A stretch of 64,000 nt of DNA, taken from Brachionus manjavacas. Its lineage: Eukaryota; Rotifera; Eurotatoria; Ploima; Brachionidae. The stretch spans positions 5,523,501 to 5,587,500 of the forward strand of contig JAHQIY010000007.1 of the NCBI GenBank assembly GCA_019054805.1. The letters are read 5' to 3'. Under the pieces are notes generated by a model that was not told the origin of the DNA, searched no databases, and saw only the letters and a list, made by a program, of their open reading frames with translations. Position 1 is the first letter of the stretch. Each line of letters opens with the position of its first letter. The translations under genes were made by a program, and so were the position numbers. Shown piece by piece: positions 43,777 to 56,679 of the stretch.

Positions 43777-46591
43777 TCAAGTTTCAGGAAAAAAAGAAGA
43801 AATAGTAAGGTAGCAATTACACAATGGAGTTGGGTATTCAATATATCTTGATTCGAAACCTTCTTTGTATTCCTTCACCAGTCTTACAACCAATGGAATA
43901 GAATGACTCAGTCCTGCCCCAACATATCTCTCACTCAATTCAAAAAGCCGATTCGAGACTGTTAGTAATTTTAGTTTATTAAAAGCCTCATGATGTACGA
44001 TGTTGGAGGGAGTATCATATTTTAACTTAAGAATAGATCTGACTGCTGTATTCTGAATTGCTTGTAGTTTTTTGATATTATTTTCTGAAAATGAATTCAA
44101 GCAAGGAAAAGAATAGTCTAAAATTGATCCGACTAAAGATTTATATAGATTTCCTAGTGTGTTCTGATTAAGACCCCATTTTTTGTTTGACAATATCTTA
44201 ATAATATTTAGCCTTTTATTGCAGCGCTCTTTAATTTCATCTACCAGTATATTAAAGTTTAATTTAGAATCAAATTTAATACCAAGAAACTTGATTTCTT
44301 TTTGTCTCTCTATTCTGTTTCCATAAATTTTTAAGTTAAGATTATCACTCTCTTTTTTGTACCTAGAAAAGACTAATGAACACGACTTTTCAACCGATAT
44401 CTTCATTTTCCACTTAATAAGCCATTGTTCTAATTCGTTGAGGTATTTATTGATCTTATTTTCTAGGTTCCCTTTTTTGTTATAAATGAAGAATGTAACT
44501 AGATCATCTGCAAAAAGCAGAGAGTATTCATTATTTGTTTTGTTTCTTTTAGGGATGTCATTAATGTATATACTAAATAAAAGAGGACTAATTACTGAGC
44601 CTTGAGGAACACCTGCAGTTATTTGATATTCTTCGCTCAAATGGTCATTCACATTTACCTTAAATGTCCTAGAGTCTAAAAAGGATTTTATCCAGTTAGT
44701 CAAGTAATGAGGTGGATTTATTTTAATCAATTTAAAAAGTAAACCTTCATGCCAAACCCTATCAAAGGCTTTAGAAATATTAAAAAAAGGCCGCAAACTC
44801 TTTTTTTCTATTAAATGATTCTACAATTTTTTGAATTAAGAAGAAAAGATTATCTGCTGTTCGCCGGTGTTTCCTAAATCCAGATTGCTCCTGGATAAGG
44901 AGTGAATTTTGCTCTAAAAAATTGTATAATCTTGAATATACTATGCGTTCCAGTAGCTTTCCTAAACAACTCGTTATACTAATTGGTCTATAATTTAAAG
45001 GATTGTGTAAACTAGAGGCCTTTTTTTGAATCATAGTAATGTAAGATGTTTTCCACGCTTTCGGGACTCTACCTTCTCGAAGAGTTAAATTAAAAAGTTC
45101 TATGATTTCTATTAATGAATTTCTAGGTAAGTTTTTTAACATTAAATTATGAATTTGGTCAGGTCCTGATGCCGCTTCATTTTTTAATCTCTTTAAAGCC
45201 ATAATTAATTCATTTAAGCAAATTGGATCATTAAAATTAGACTGGTTATAATTCCTAAAGAAAACAGAGTTAGAATTTAGAATTTCGATATCTTTCTCAG
45301 TATCAATTAAATCAGAATTAGGACTAAATATTGACGATAAGAGTTCTCCAAAGCATTTTCCCTTTTCTTCATTAGTTTTGAATTCCCTTTCATTCAAAAT
45401 CAATTTAGGAATTAAATTTGATCCTTTTTTTGTTCTAAATTTATTTATTTTTTTCCAAAAAGGTCTACTTGTCAGTGGGTTTTTTCCCATCTTCTCAATA
45501 AAATCAAACCAATTTTGATTCCAGAATTTTTTTAAAGAGGCCTTTAACTCAGATGTAAGTTGATTAAATTTTTGCTTGAGCTTTTGACAGCGAGTTTTCT
45601 GGTAATTTCTTCTTACTTTCCTACGTTCTTTTATCAAATTAACAAGTTTTGGCGGAAGACTCGTTTTGTAGATTTTCTGAGAAAGATATGGAATGCTTTT
45701 ATGTGAAGCAGAAATAATTTTTTCTGTTATTTTATCATTTAGTTGATCTATTGTGAGGGAACTTTCAGTGACATTCACTATTCGAGAATTTAAAATCTCG
45801 CTGAATAATTGCCAGTTTGCTTTCTTATAGTTAAGCCTTTTAGCTGCTGATTTATTTTCTAATTGATAGCCCATAGAAATCGATGCTTCGATTGGGAAAT
45901 GGTCACTAGTCATGTCTTGACTATTTAAGACACTAAAGTCGGTAATTTTGTCAATCAATGAAGATGAAACTAAAAAAAGGTCAAGAATTTCAAAGTAATT
46001 CTTATTAAAAATATTGAAAGTAGGATGCTTATCATTGATTACTGAAAAGTCTAGCTCGTTGATTATTCTTTCTAATATTATCCCGTTTTCATTTTCCCCT
46101 ACGCAGCCTATTTGCTTTGTTCTAGCGTTTAGATCACCACCTAAAATGTAGTTTCTACATGTTTTATTTACTGTTTTAAAAAACTCAAAGTTCAGAAGCA
46201 CATTAGGTGGATTATAAAGACTAAATACAAACAGTTCATTATTCTTTCCTAAGTTCATTTTTATACAAAGGAGTTCGGAATTGAATTCCTCGTAAGAAAA
46301 ATCTTGTATAAATTCGATTCCTTCTTTAATTAAAATAGCTACTCCTCCTCCGTACTTGTTGCGTGGTTTTGTTAAGAACTGATAATTTTGAAAATCAAGA
46401 TAAATATTTGCCTCACTCAAATCTATCTTTAATTCATTGAGCAAAACAATGTCGGGACATTTTTGAGCTAAAAAATTGTCTAAGAGATGAACCCTACTAG
46501 GTAAATGAAGACAATTCCAGTGTGTAATTACTAACCTTGTTTTATTAAGAGGTTTTGTTCTTAAAGTTGATTTATTTAGCTTCTTGTTCAT
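43777..46591 (-). CDS. LINE ORF2: AP endonuclease and reverse transcriptase, one frameshift
   Basis: ORF2 makes the nick and the DNA copy in target-primed reverse transcription. Part 1 (46591-44780) has the endonuclease in roughly residues 15-230, with LVITHWN, LLNELK (metal-binding Glu), YGGGVAILI, GGDLNAR and TSDHFPIE. A basic linker (KERRKVRRNYQK) follows, then RT blocks SGPDQIHNLMLKNLP, NYRPISIT and SGFRKHRRTADN. A shift in a T-rich run near 44785 moves the frame to part 2 (ending 43777): NISKAFDRVWHEG, GVPQGSVISPLLFS, FADDLVTFF (catalytic) and KFLGIKFDS, then the thumb and a C-terminus ending CNCYL...PET. Joined length is about 930 residues. No RNase H domain follows. The start codon overlaps the ORF1 stop (ATGA). 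Confidence 0.9.
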
Positions 46592-47793
46592 TCTAAATTT
46601 TCTTGACTGGCAGTTTGCTGACCAATTTTGTTAGATGATTGATCTACTTGAATTGAACATTCAGTTGTTGAACTGTTTGATTCAGACTCGAAGGTACTGT
46701 CGTTTTGATTTTCTAATACAACTAATGGTTTCTTTGATTCATTTTCGGTGAGCTCTTTTTCATTTGGATCAGATTCGGGAAATCTCTTGATTTGATTTTT
46801 TGTTTGGAAAAAAGCTTCAGTCTCATTCTGATCATTTGAGAGGACATTGACAGGTCTCTGACTTATTGGTAGAAGATCGTTTAAATGGCTTACCAAACTG
46901 TCTTCTAACACTGAAGTTTTGAGGTCTTGAGGACTAATTTCTGACATTACGTAATTGAGATTTGATGGCTGATATCCAGGCGTTTTTGGCATCAGATTTT
47001 CATCATTGTCTTTTAGGTCAGCTTCAATTATTGATTGGGTTTCTTCTTGGTCAATGTAAAGATCATTGTAGTCAATCTTTTTCCTCTCAAGCGACTTTAG
47101 CTTTTCAGCAATGGAGCATTTTTGTGTTAAGTGTCCTTTCTGATGACACTTTTCGCATAGTTTTTCTTTGACAGGGCATTTCGCTATGTTGTGCCCTTCT
47201 TCATCACAAAAATAGCATTTCTGCTTTTGTCCAACAATTGACACAAGACACTTTAAACCATTCATTATTGTAGGGCCTGACAAGCTTCCAATAATGTTCT
47301 CAACTTCTTTTGGAAATGATATTCTTACTCTTCTGACACCATTTTTCCTCTCGGGTCTATCTTTATATTTTTCTTCGGTAATGTGTTCAATATTGAGTCC
47401 ATCAATTCGAACAGCATTAAAGAAGGTTTCAAGTCTATGATTCTCGAAATCAGAGGGCAAGAAGTGAAATCGAAAAGTACAATACCTTCTGAGATCCGGG
47501 ACTTTATTTGCATCTTCAAGTCTGAAATTGGTTCCATTAATATTGATTTCACGATCGAAGATTTGGGTAACATTAAAAGCAGCATTAAACTCGATTATCC
47601 ATACTTTGTTTGAAGAAAAATTGTAGACAGATGTGATCGCATCATTTTCTACCTGGTTTAGTACGATATCCAGTGAACCAAATAAGACCTTATGGCTAAT
47701 CGGTTTGTCTAACCTCTTCAGATTTAGCTTGACCGAATTTTTAAATATCCACCGTCGGTTTTGGTTTGTTTTGTTGAGCGACATTGCCAACAC
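46588..47793 (-). CDS. LINE ORF1: zinc-knuckle RNA-binding protein
   Basis: The 401-residue frame is intact. The N-terminal half holds a mixed alpha/beta region (about residues 60-180, with VWIIEFNAAFNVTQIF and TFRFHFLP) that could be an RRM-like fold. Then come two CCHC knuckles near residue 195-235, CYFCDEEGHNIAKC and CEKCHQKGHLTQKC, and a long Ser/Glu/Asn-rich tail. Such proteins coat the LINE RNA and chaperone nucleic acids. Translation may start at the first ATG (47793) or at MSLNK three codons on. The stop TGA overlaps the ORF2 ATG. Confidence 0.9.
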   Translation of the reverse strand: MLAMSLNKTNQNRRWIFKNSVKLNLKRLDKPISHKVLFGSLDIVLNQVENDAITSVYNFSSNKVWIIEFNAAFNVTQIFDREININGTNFRLEDANKVPDLRRYCTFRFHFLPSDFENHRLETFFNAVRIDGLNIEHITEEKYKDRPERKNGVRRVRISFPKEVENIIGSLSGPTIMNGLKCLVSIVGQKQKCYFCDEEGHNIAKCPVKEKLCEKCHQKGHLTQKCSIAEKLKSLERKKIDYNDLYIDQEETQSIIEADLKDNDENLMPKTPGYQPSNLNYVMSEISPQDLKTSVLEDSLVSHLNDLLPISQRPVNVLSNDQNETEAFFQTKNQIKRFPESDPNEKELTENESKKPLVVLENQNDSTFESESNSSTTECSIQVDQSSNKIGQQTASQENLE

Positions 47794-48194
47794 ACAACTT
47801 TCAACGGTTTTTTAACACGTGATGACGCTATTAATTAAATTTGATTTTTCAAACTTGCTAAGCCAAACGACAATTTTGATTTTGAAATGTTTTCTTGTGA
47901 TTTATAGTTATTCATGAAGATAAGTTAATTGTTTTATTTTTATTTTTTTTTTATATAAAAAGTGTGAAAAAATTTCTTTTGTTCAAGCTCGTTATAGGAA
48001 GTTTTTATTCTTAAGAAAATGATTAAGCGGTATTTCATTATAAGCTTGTTATATCAAGTTTTCGTTATATCGAAACTCGTTATATCGAATTAATTTTTAT
48101 ATCTTTTTCTATAGCTCGTAATCGGTTCTAGCCAAGTTGCTCGTTATAAAGGGTTTCTCGTTATATAGGGTCTCGTTATACGGAGGATTGACTG

Positions 48195-48574
48195 TACTAA
48201 TTATTATTCATTTTTTTTTAAAGATAAAAAAGGAAAAAAAAATTTTTTAGCCAAATTTTGTAAGTTTAAATATTTTCTAGCTTAAGAAATCACTATTTTT
48301 AATCAGCAAGACAAAGAATGATAAGAATTCGTTTTCTTAACGTTGAAAAAAAGTCTAAGCCGAAAATATTATTACATTTAGAAAGTAAAAATTATAGAAT
48401 TTAATTATAAAAAGGTTACTTTTAAAAAATTTACAACTAGATTAGGATTCGAACATTGAAACTTTTTTTAATTCTTAATCAAAGACTTTCCAAATTTAAT
48501 TTTTGGGCTCTTATTCATATTAAAAATTTTGGAAAAGTTTAATTATAGTTCACTCACATTTACTGATTGTAAGT
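48195..48574. other. AT-rich spacer
   Basis: Nothing recognised. Confidence 0.4.
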
Positions 48575-49085
48575 GAATTCACATACCCAGAAAGCACCAG
48601 CAGTGCAGCAATAGGAATACACAGAGACATTAACAATATACTTTCTAAAGCAAAGAGTGCTACTGCTAGACTCCGATCAGCATGGAAATCAACTAGCTAC
48701 AACAATGTATCAAAACTAATACTGTACAACACTTAAGTAAAATTAACACTGATTCACGGTAGCGAATGTTGGGGAATGTCTGAATCAGGCAGAAGACCAT
48801 AGGAGGCCTGATGAAGATTCTGGAGAAACACAGGCCTGAGACATTGTCAAACGCTTAATCACTTTTAAAAGAGCCAATATGTCAATCATTTAAAATAAAA
48901 GACTGTGTTGGCCTGGGCGTGCACTTAGAATGAAAGAAACACGGATACCAAAAATAGCCCTTCAAGGGTGTTGCAAGGTAGGACGACCAGCAGTAACATG
49001 GAGGTCAACAATCACGAAAGAGCTCACCGGAATGGCGATGACATGAAGAGAAGCAAGAGTAAAGGGCAAAGATGTATTTTTCGGG
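48575..49085 (+). mobile_element. LINE reverse-transcriptase C-terminal fragment (RTE/R4-like)
   Basis: The frame carries SSSAAIGIHRDINNILSKAK, ARLRSAWKS, LIHGSECWGMSES, RALRMKETRIPKIAL and KVGRPAVTWRSTITKEL. This is the well-known C-terminal layout (KAK...LRxxWKS...GSECW...GRPxxTWRxTxxKEL) of a widespread LINE group. It is GC-richer than its surroundings, carries several stops and has no 3' end. The orientation is opposite to the neighbouring SSUH2 gene, about 100 bp away. Confidence 0.75.
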
Positions 49086-49186
49086 CATAGAGACATCATT
49101 TTTTTATAGATTAGTAAAGCGCAAAAAAAAAAAAAAATTAATTTTATTAAAATAATTTAAAAAATAAAACATCTAGCTATAAATAT

Positions 49187-52100
49187 TTATATTATGGTAC
49201 ATTTAATTTTACCAGGATAATTAGGAAAGTGAACTTTGCGCTCCATGCCATAAATTAAAAATCTCTGAACCTTATTTTGTAGACAACCACCTGCCACTGG
49301 AATAAGATAAACAATTTGACGCTTTTAAAATAAAATTCAACAAAAAATAAAAACTAAATTATCTAAATCAATTACTTGTGCTAAAATACGACTAAAAGAA
49401 AATTTGGACAGATGGGTGTTGATTAGAGTTTTGGATGACTTATAAAGCTTGAAAAAGTCATTGTCTTTAATAGGCTTTAATTTTTCTTTTTGCTCAAAAT
49501 AAATTTGTTTTGGAGTACAATTGAAAATCAAGTCCTCCGATATTTGACTGGGATTTTCGATAAACTCATCTTCAAAATTTTCAAACAAAACTTCCAATTC
49601 AACATACCATCTTACTTTTCCGCTCGAGTTGCATGGTCTGCACAAAATCTCACCATCTTCGCATTCTTTACAAGTTACATAGCCTTTTCCATTGCATTGA
49701 ATGCAATAAATATGATCCATAGGGTAGCTAAAGTTATTCGAATTTGCGCTATAAACACTCCGGTAATTGTAGTACTGATTTCTCAAGCTTTGAATTTGGT
49801 ATTGGGTTCTATAACTTTCAAAGCCGTTGTTATACTGGTCATTATAGTTGTGCTTAAGACTTTCATATGAAGGACAATCAACTCCGAAGTCTGAATAACC
49901 ACTTCCTTTGCAAATATTGCAAGTTTTCTTTGGAGAAACAGATAAAATTAAGCACTAGTAAAATTGTCTATGGTAAAAAAGTATACTTTGGCACTACCAC
50001 GGCATTTTCCGCATGTCCGGGAGCCTTCACCTTGACAAACTTCGCAATTCTGAGAATAAAGCTTTGGTCTAATGGTTACGTAGCTTTTATTTATTTGATT
50101 ACTTCAATATGTGAGGTTCCTGGAATTTCTAAGCGGACTGTTTCATCATAAAAAAGCTTACTGGGCTTTACACGAACACTCCATGGATTGTCACAAGTGG
50201 AAAAAGGTTGGTCAGTGTAATCTATTCGGGTTAAAATTAATAGAATTTAAATTAAAAAAAAAAATAAAATTACATGGATTGTAAGGCTCTGATGCATATG
50301 AAGTTTTTCGAGTTTCTGTAAACGTTTGAATCACATACTTAATAAAATTATTAATTATTAATTTTTTTCCAGATTTTAAGCTAGCTTTTTTAATAAAGCA
50401 AGTTGTTTGAAATAAAATTTTTATTTAATTTGTAATCTTTTCAAAAAAAGAATAATTAATGCTAAATTTTTAAACTGTTTTAGACTAATAATTTTAAATT
50501 AATATTTTTTTTTAAAAACAAGATTATCATAAATTATCAAGCAATTTTAAAAAGATTAAAAAAGATGCTTTTAGTTTTAAATTAACATGGTTGGTAACCT
50601 AACACACTGAATATGGTTTAATAGGGCAGCAATAATTGATCAACTCTTAATCAATCTCTTAAAATAAAATGTTATTATTTGCCAAGACTAAAGTTTTTTA
50701 TTAAATACCATAAAATTTTTCTTAATTTTTAGATTACAAAATAATCATTAAATTGAACAAAGATTGCTTGTTAAAAAATTCTTAATTTTTTATCCAAAAT
50801 TGAAGTATTTGTAATTCTAAGTACTAATTACAGACCATCTGCATTTATTTTTGTAAAAAGTATTAAATATATAATTAAAAAATGCGGTTCTGTAAATTTT
50901 AGAAAAAATAAAATTTAATAAAAGAATAAAATGCATCTTGAATCAATTAAGTCCATGCAGAAACTTTTCACAACACTTTATGTAAAAATATTAACTGCAG
51001 AGTTTTTGCACAGACAAATTTACGGGAATAAAAAATTGAAATCAATTAATATTCTTTTACTGAAAATGTTTTAGACAAAATGTGTGATTTCTTTTGAATT
51101 TTTATGCATTGTTTGATGTTAAAAAATTCACAATATGAAAATTATCGACAATTTATTTTTTTCAAAATTTATTCAAAACTCTCTAAGAACATTGATAAAA
51201 GGAATTAAAATTTAAAAATTTTAAAATAATTTTTGAATGGAATTTAAAAGTTTGATTACAGAGACAAAAGAGTTGGTGATGAAATAAAGTCTAAATTACA
51301 AAAGAGATCTATTTCTTTCTGCTTGCAAATTTTTTTTATAACTGCTAGTAAAAAAAATTAATTAACGATAGCTAAATTTTTTATATGCTTCTAAAAAATT
51401 AATACCTGCTAGCTAATTTTGACAATAAATAAAAGAGAAAAAACAGTTAATATTAATCGGCAATTTGAATTAACACTTGATAGCAACAGCAATAAGCTAC
51501 TCCTTTAGAAAATTCGTTTCAAGAGTATTACGATTTATATCAAATCCTTTGCAATTAGATGAACCGAATGATTTAAATATTGATCAAAATTATCAAGCTG
51601 ATGCACAAAAATCTTCAAATGGTTCTACAACTAAAAAAAGAAATACAGAAAATAATTCTTTCAGAAAATCAAAAAGACAGTGAAAAAATTAAATTTGATA
51701 TTTACAATAAATTAAAATCAATTCATTTGTTTAAAAAAAAATGGGTATTGATTATCTACTTTAAATTTGACAATAACAATTTTCAAATTAAATTTAAAAA
51801 TCTATAAGTTTTTAAATCTCTTCCTCATCATCGCTAACAAAGCTCCATTGACTCATGTATATATTAAAATTAATTGTTTTTTTGTAAGCTTATTAATTTT
51901 ATTATTTTATTAACCCGTTGTTATAATTTTATAATTCATGATATTAAATGGGCTTTTATCATTTTTTAAGGGGGTGGGAGCAGACCGATTTTCGACTACA
52001 AACCCGGGTTTATATGTAAGGTTTTACGGTAATATCAGCCAAAATAAAATATAGCTTTTTAGAAGCGGCTGAATAACTTTGTCTATCTATGTAACTATAG

Positions 52101-54591
52101 GAAGACAGATTCCAACTACTTTTGCATTATTTAATAATTAATATATAAAAATTTTAATCTAAATGAAAGAGAATTTGACTTCCTTTAAATTTTGTTTCTA
52201 AAAATAAAATAGTCTTTTGAAAAAAAGTAAAATTTTTTAAATGTTTTTTATTTGAAAAAAAAAATGAAATTTTAATCAAATAATTTTTTATAATTAATCT
52301 TTTCTGATAGGATTTTGCTTATCAATAATAAATGACAATTTAGGCAACATCATTTTAAATTCTTCGTAAATTTAAAAAAAATTAATAATTTATTTCGCTT
52401 TTTTTTTTGATATTAGAATTTAATTTTTCATTTAATAGTTCATGTAATAACTTTTTAACAAAAAATTTAAATTTAAATTTGAAAATTTTTAAACAAAAAT
52501 TTTTCTAATTTTTCTAAATAGCGGAATCGTATTTTTTGATTTTTTTGGCAATGACGAAGAGATATACAAAAATAAAATGAGCTTAATCTACCTTTTTTGT
52601 TTAGTAAACTAATAAATTTTATCATATAAAGTAATTTACCGAGATGATTTCTCCTTTATGAGCCTTTTTAATATTTAATCTACTATTAATGGAATTTATG
52701 CTATAAAATTTTAATTTCTATCTAAAGGAACATTAACGAATATTTAAAATCAAAATAAAATTAATGAAACACATTAAACTATGAAATCAGGTAAAAAAAT
52801 CAAGTTTTTATAAAAAAATTTCTGATTTAGTTTTCAGGTGAAAATGAATGGCCTGGTTTTTAAAGTATTTGTTACTGTTGTGGAAAAATTCATTCACAAG
52901 CTTACTACCAATTTTTTTTATTGAAAATGTTGTCTAATTCACTTTTTTATTTTTAACGGAATTTGTCAAATAAGCATGACGGACTTTTTACTAAAGATTA
53001 GTCTTTTTTGTAATTTACTTCAATTTTTAGCAGCAATTTTTAAAAGAAAATTAACTTATTGATCAAATGATACATGAAAAATAAAGATTGTCACAAAAAT
53101 TCAATTAAATATTTTGATTAATTGATTTAAATTGTATAATTATTAATTTTTTTAATGATAAATTACTCATCTTCGAGCATAAAAATATTACAAAATGGGC
53201 CATGCTCTTTCATTTTTTGCTGATATTTCTCAGCACCCAAAATTTACGATCTATAGTTTATTTTAATCAGTGTTAATTATTAGACAAGAATGTCTATTTT
53301 AAATTTTTGAAACCTTAGAGAACTTGAACTTGAGTTCCGGTGAAATCAAAAAAATAAAGTTGATAGAATAAATAAAATCCTTTATAAAAAAATTTCTATA
53401 AGTCATCAGATTTCAAAAATAAAAATTGATTTATATACATATTTAAAATTTAGAAAAATTAATAGATTAAGATTTAATTTTTATTCACGGTTTACTTTAT
53501 TTTTAGCTAAAAAATCATAAAAAATGACTTCTTTGTCAATCTAGTTTTAAACAAGAATGGTGATTAAATTTTCATAACACAGAAACACATTTTGGAAAGC
53601 TAATAGACCATTTATTTTGAATATGTTTGTTCTGAAAATTATATGAGTTGAACTTATTGGAAATATGAATTTAATTTTACTTTTCTAAAAATTATCAGAA
53701 GCAAAAATAAAAAATTTCCGTATTGTTTTTTTTTCAAAAAGAAGGAAAGATCTTTATTTTTTTCAATTTTTATAATGTAATCTATTTGAATTATTTCCAC
53801 TAATTGCCCTCGTTTTTATTCTTGACAACAACACTTGAATCTAATAATCATTTCCGATATAATTTTCGAGATAGTTGACACAATCAAAAAGTTTATCTTC
53901 AAATGTTGTGATTAATTTTAAAAAGAATTATATTCTACTTTGTAAAATGCTTGGGAAATTTCCTAAATAGCAAAACTCGATGCATTCTTCAAAATAAAAT
54001 TAATGCCATTAATCTCTGGCTTGTAAAAAAATTTTTCTAATTAAGCTATTTTTCTTCATGTGATATCGCCTTATGTGGTATTCAAAAAAGCTAATTATTA
54101 AAATTAATATTAACTCTATAGCAGTTTAATGATTGCAATTCATTCAAGCTGTATTTTTTAAGCGGTTTTTGTCGGTAGAAACAATGCTTGTTTACAAAAA
54201 CTTCCAATGATTCTCTTATTTCATCTTCGTCTAAAATTTCATTTCTATAAAAAAAATTTAAAAAAATCCCTTAAAAATGCCAAAAATTTACAGTATTTCA
54301 TCTTTGTTGAGATCTCTTAAAAATTTAAAATTCTATATTTGATTTTAGAATTTGGTTAAAAAGTGAGATTACATTTTTGAAGCGATGCGAGAACGATTCT
54401 TGGCTTCAATTTCATCGAAAAAATCCTTATCTAAATCTTCTTAAAAAAACAAATTTTTTTTTTAACTAGCTGCCTTTTTATTTAATAAAAGTACCTGAAT
54501 AGCATACTAGGCCTAGATGCTTGTAAGTTTTGAAGTTTGGCGAGTAGAAATTTGTCTGTAGTGGAAACGCAGAGTGAATACCAGAGTCCAT
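49187..54591 (-). CDS. SSUH2-family protein, complete, nine exons
   Basis: SSUH2 (Ssu-2 homolog) proteins carry DnaJ-like CxxCxGxG zinc sites; their function is poorly defined. Exons: 54591-54495, 54439-54373, 54315-54292 (24-nt microexon), 54244-54115, 50337-50274, 50221-50103, 50049-49987, 49927-49376 and 49321-49187. All have GT/AG ends and consistent phases, giving 416 residues. Motifs in order: acidic N-terminal helices (DEDEIRESLEVFVNKHC), YVIQTFTETR, DNPWSV, RLEIPGTSHIE, CEVCQGEGSRTCGKCRG, CNICKGSGYSDFG, CIQCNGKGYVTCKECEDG, CRPCNSSGKVRW, and the C-terminal LIPVAGG and FLIYGMERKVHFPNYP. Intron 4 is 3777 bp; the others are 49-60 bp. The start ATG follows an in-frame stop. The family call is firm; the exon model is by eye. 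An upstream paralogue starts 7 kb away. Confidence 0.85.
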
Positions 54592-56679
54592 GATCCAATT
54601 GCTGTCATAACAAAGATCAAGTCAAGTCATTAAATTTTCAATCGAGTCTAATCATGAAAATTTTTTTTGCATTTAGTCTAAAATCTTTCTGAAAAATAAA
54701 ATAACTTTAAAGTCGTACTTATAAATACTGCTATCTCTGATTATTTTGTTGTATGAATGCTCATAGAGTCATTAATTTAAAGATAATTAATTTTTTTCTA
54801 TCAATTGAATCTTGAAGAAAAGAAAAACAAAATTCTATTTCGAAATTCAAGCTAGCTAAAAAAGACTTATTAATCTAATTATATAATATGTTTTGTTTAG
54901 AATGGATCGCTAAGTTTCATGTTTTTGCTAATGGTAAAAATGTTGGTTCACTTTTTGTAATACAATTAATAATGTTATTTTCTCTAGGTTTTTTTTTTGA
55001 ATTAATTTACTCTGTCTCTATTTTGCCTTGTGGCGTATGAAAATATAATTCGGATTTTTTTCAATTAATTTCCTTTTTATTTTTTGGTCGACTTTTGCTT
55101 AGTGAAATCGAATAGCTTTGTCGATTTTGGGCGTTTAGACGCTCTCTTCTATTTGATTAATTAACTATTTCCATCAATTTAGAACCTAACACGTAAATCA
55201 AATTAAAAAAGAACATCTCTCCTGAGTTTAATAAAAAAATTCACTTAATTTTTTTATTTATTCAAAATGCTAACTTTGATAAATTTGATTTAAAAAAAAA
55301 AACATTATTTTCTACTCGTTAATAATGATTTAATTAAAATTTGATTTAAATTTTTATTTTTTTTAGTAATTGACACCCAAACATTCAAATAAAATTTTTT
55401 AATTCGATTATTTTCAAGTTAAATATTTGTTTTAAATCAAAGTGTTTAGTACTTATCATAGCAAAAAATGAATCAAAAATTTTGCTAATTATCTAAATTC
55501 AAAGAATCTTAAATTTATCACATTCAATCAAAATCATAAAATATATATTCAGGGGGTTGTTTATTAGAAAATTAAATTGATTTTTTGATATTCATTTTTT
55601 TTTCTATTTTTTTTCAAGAACTAAAATTCATTAGTATACTTAAATGAGTATACTATTAAAAGACTAACTATTTAACTAAAAAAAAAAAAAAAGTGGCTGG
55701 TCATTTTTTGAAGATACTTATAAAATTGAAAAAAATTTTTCCATTAAAAAATAACGTCTTGATCCGAAACTAAATTCAATATTGTTTTTATCTCAAGAAT
55801 CAGTAAGATTCTTAAAAACTGAGAAACATTTTTGATCAAAAAATGTTTCTACTAAATGGTACCACTTTAATCGACAAAATTATTTTTAATTTTTTAATTG
55901 ATTTTAAAATATGGAAAAAATTTAAATCTACAAATGATGCTATGATCTTTCAATTCAAGAATAAACTGAAGTTTGAAAAAATATTTAAATTAATTTATCT
56001 TTTTATTTCAAAAATTTTGTTTGTTCTTTTGGGTAACAGATACTTTAATTAAAAGAAAAAAATTTGATCAGCTGGTCACTAAAAAGAATAGCCCCCAAAA
56101 ACAACCATAATATTTTACTGAATCTTCGAAAATAAAAAAAAACTCATTAAATTTATTTTAACTTTAAACCATAAAAGCAAATTACCAGAAATACATTTAT
56201 ATCATGCTTAAGGTTCCTACAAAGAAGAGTATAAAATATAAATCATACGAAAAACAACTCGAAGCTTTTTATTCGAATGCATTATTTGAGGCAAAATTTT
56301 TGCGTAAAAACACGTATGGTTTGTTATAAGACCATTCAAATTGGCCAAAATTTAAAATCATACTATTCTTAGCTCTGAAATAGAAAAAAAATTCTCAAGG
56401 TTGAATTTTTGATAAATTATTTGAAAAAATGTACTTATCATTTTTTAAGGGAATTTTACCGCTTTTTGAAAAGTTATCAAAGTTTACCAAACTCTGAGAT
56501 TTTAAGCCTTTGGCTCTATCAAGAGTTAGTCAGCTTTTAAGCGACTTATTCACTTTCTAAAAGTAGCCTCAATGTCTTTGGATATTTTTTTAATAAACAT
56601 AAATTTTTATATATTAATAATATTTAAAATAATAAAATAGCTATTATGAAATATTAATTGATGATGGGTGATGCTTTAA

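Larger units (their letters stand above)
43563..47880 (-). mobile_element. Nearly intact LINE (main family), Jockey/I-like
   Basis: About 4.3 kb carrying ORF1 and ORF2 and a 3' UTR that ends in a hairpin (GGAGCTTTAGCTCGG) and an ACAGAAAACAAATAAATA-type tail. ORF1 with zinc knuckles, an AP endonuclease and an RT without RNase H or LTRs place it in the Jockey/I-like group. The 5' boundary lies somewhere in 47820-47950 and the target duplication could not be defined. It is the reference for copies A-C and many fragments here. ORF2 has one frameshift, so this copy is probably dead but young. Confidence 0.9.
42906..48194. mobile_element. Tigger/pogo transposon, internally deleted and split by a LINE
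   Basis: Both ends carry the inverted repeat CAGTCAATCCTC (left 42906, right ending 48194), each flanked by TA, the Tc1/mariner-pogo target duplication. Subterminal DNA at both ends repeats CTCGTTATA/TATAACGAG several times, as in Tigger elements. Without the LINE (about 43563-47880) the element would be only about 1 kb, so it is a deletion derivative. The LINE sits just upstream of the transposase start codon. Confidence 0.9.

Noticed and set aside
46962-47815. Open frames on the plus strand and in a second minus frame opposite LINE ORF1
   Set aside because: They are antisense or alternate-frame shadows of ORF1, which has knuckles and an intact frame of 401 codons.
48420-48500. tRNA or SINE promoter-like GTTCGAATCC box on the minus strand
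   Set aside because: The flanking sequence cannot form a cloverleaf and has no A box.
49490-50151. Plus-strand open frames of 94-126 codons
   Set aside because: Antisense to SSUH2 exons; the sense strand has the CxxCxGxG zinc sites.
51477-51807. Two overlapping plus-strand open frames of 68 and 75 codons
   Set aside because: Lys/Asn/Ile-rich, overlapping, inside the long SSUH2 intron, with no motif; likely compositional.
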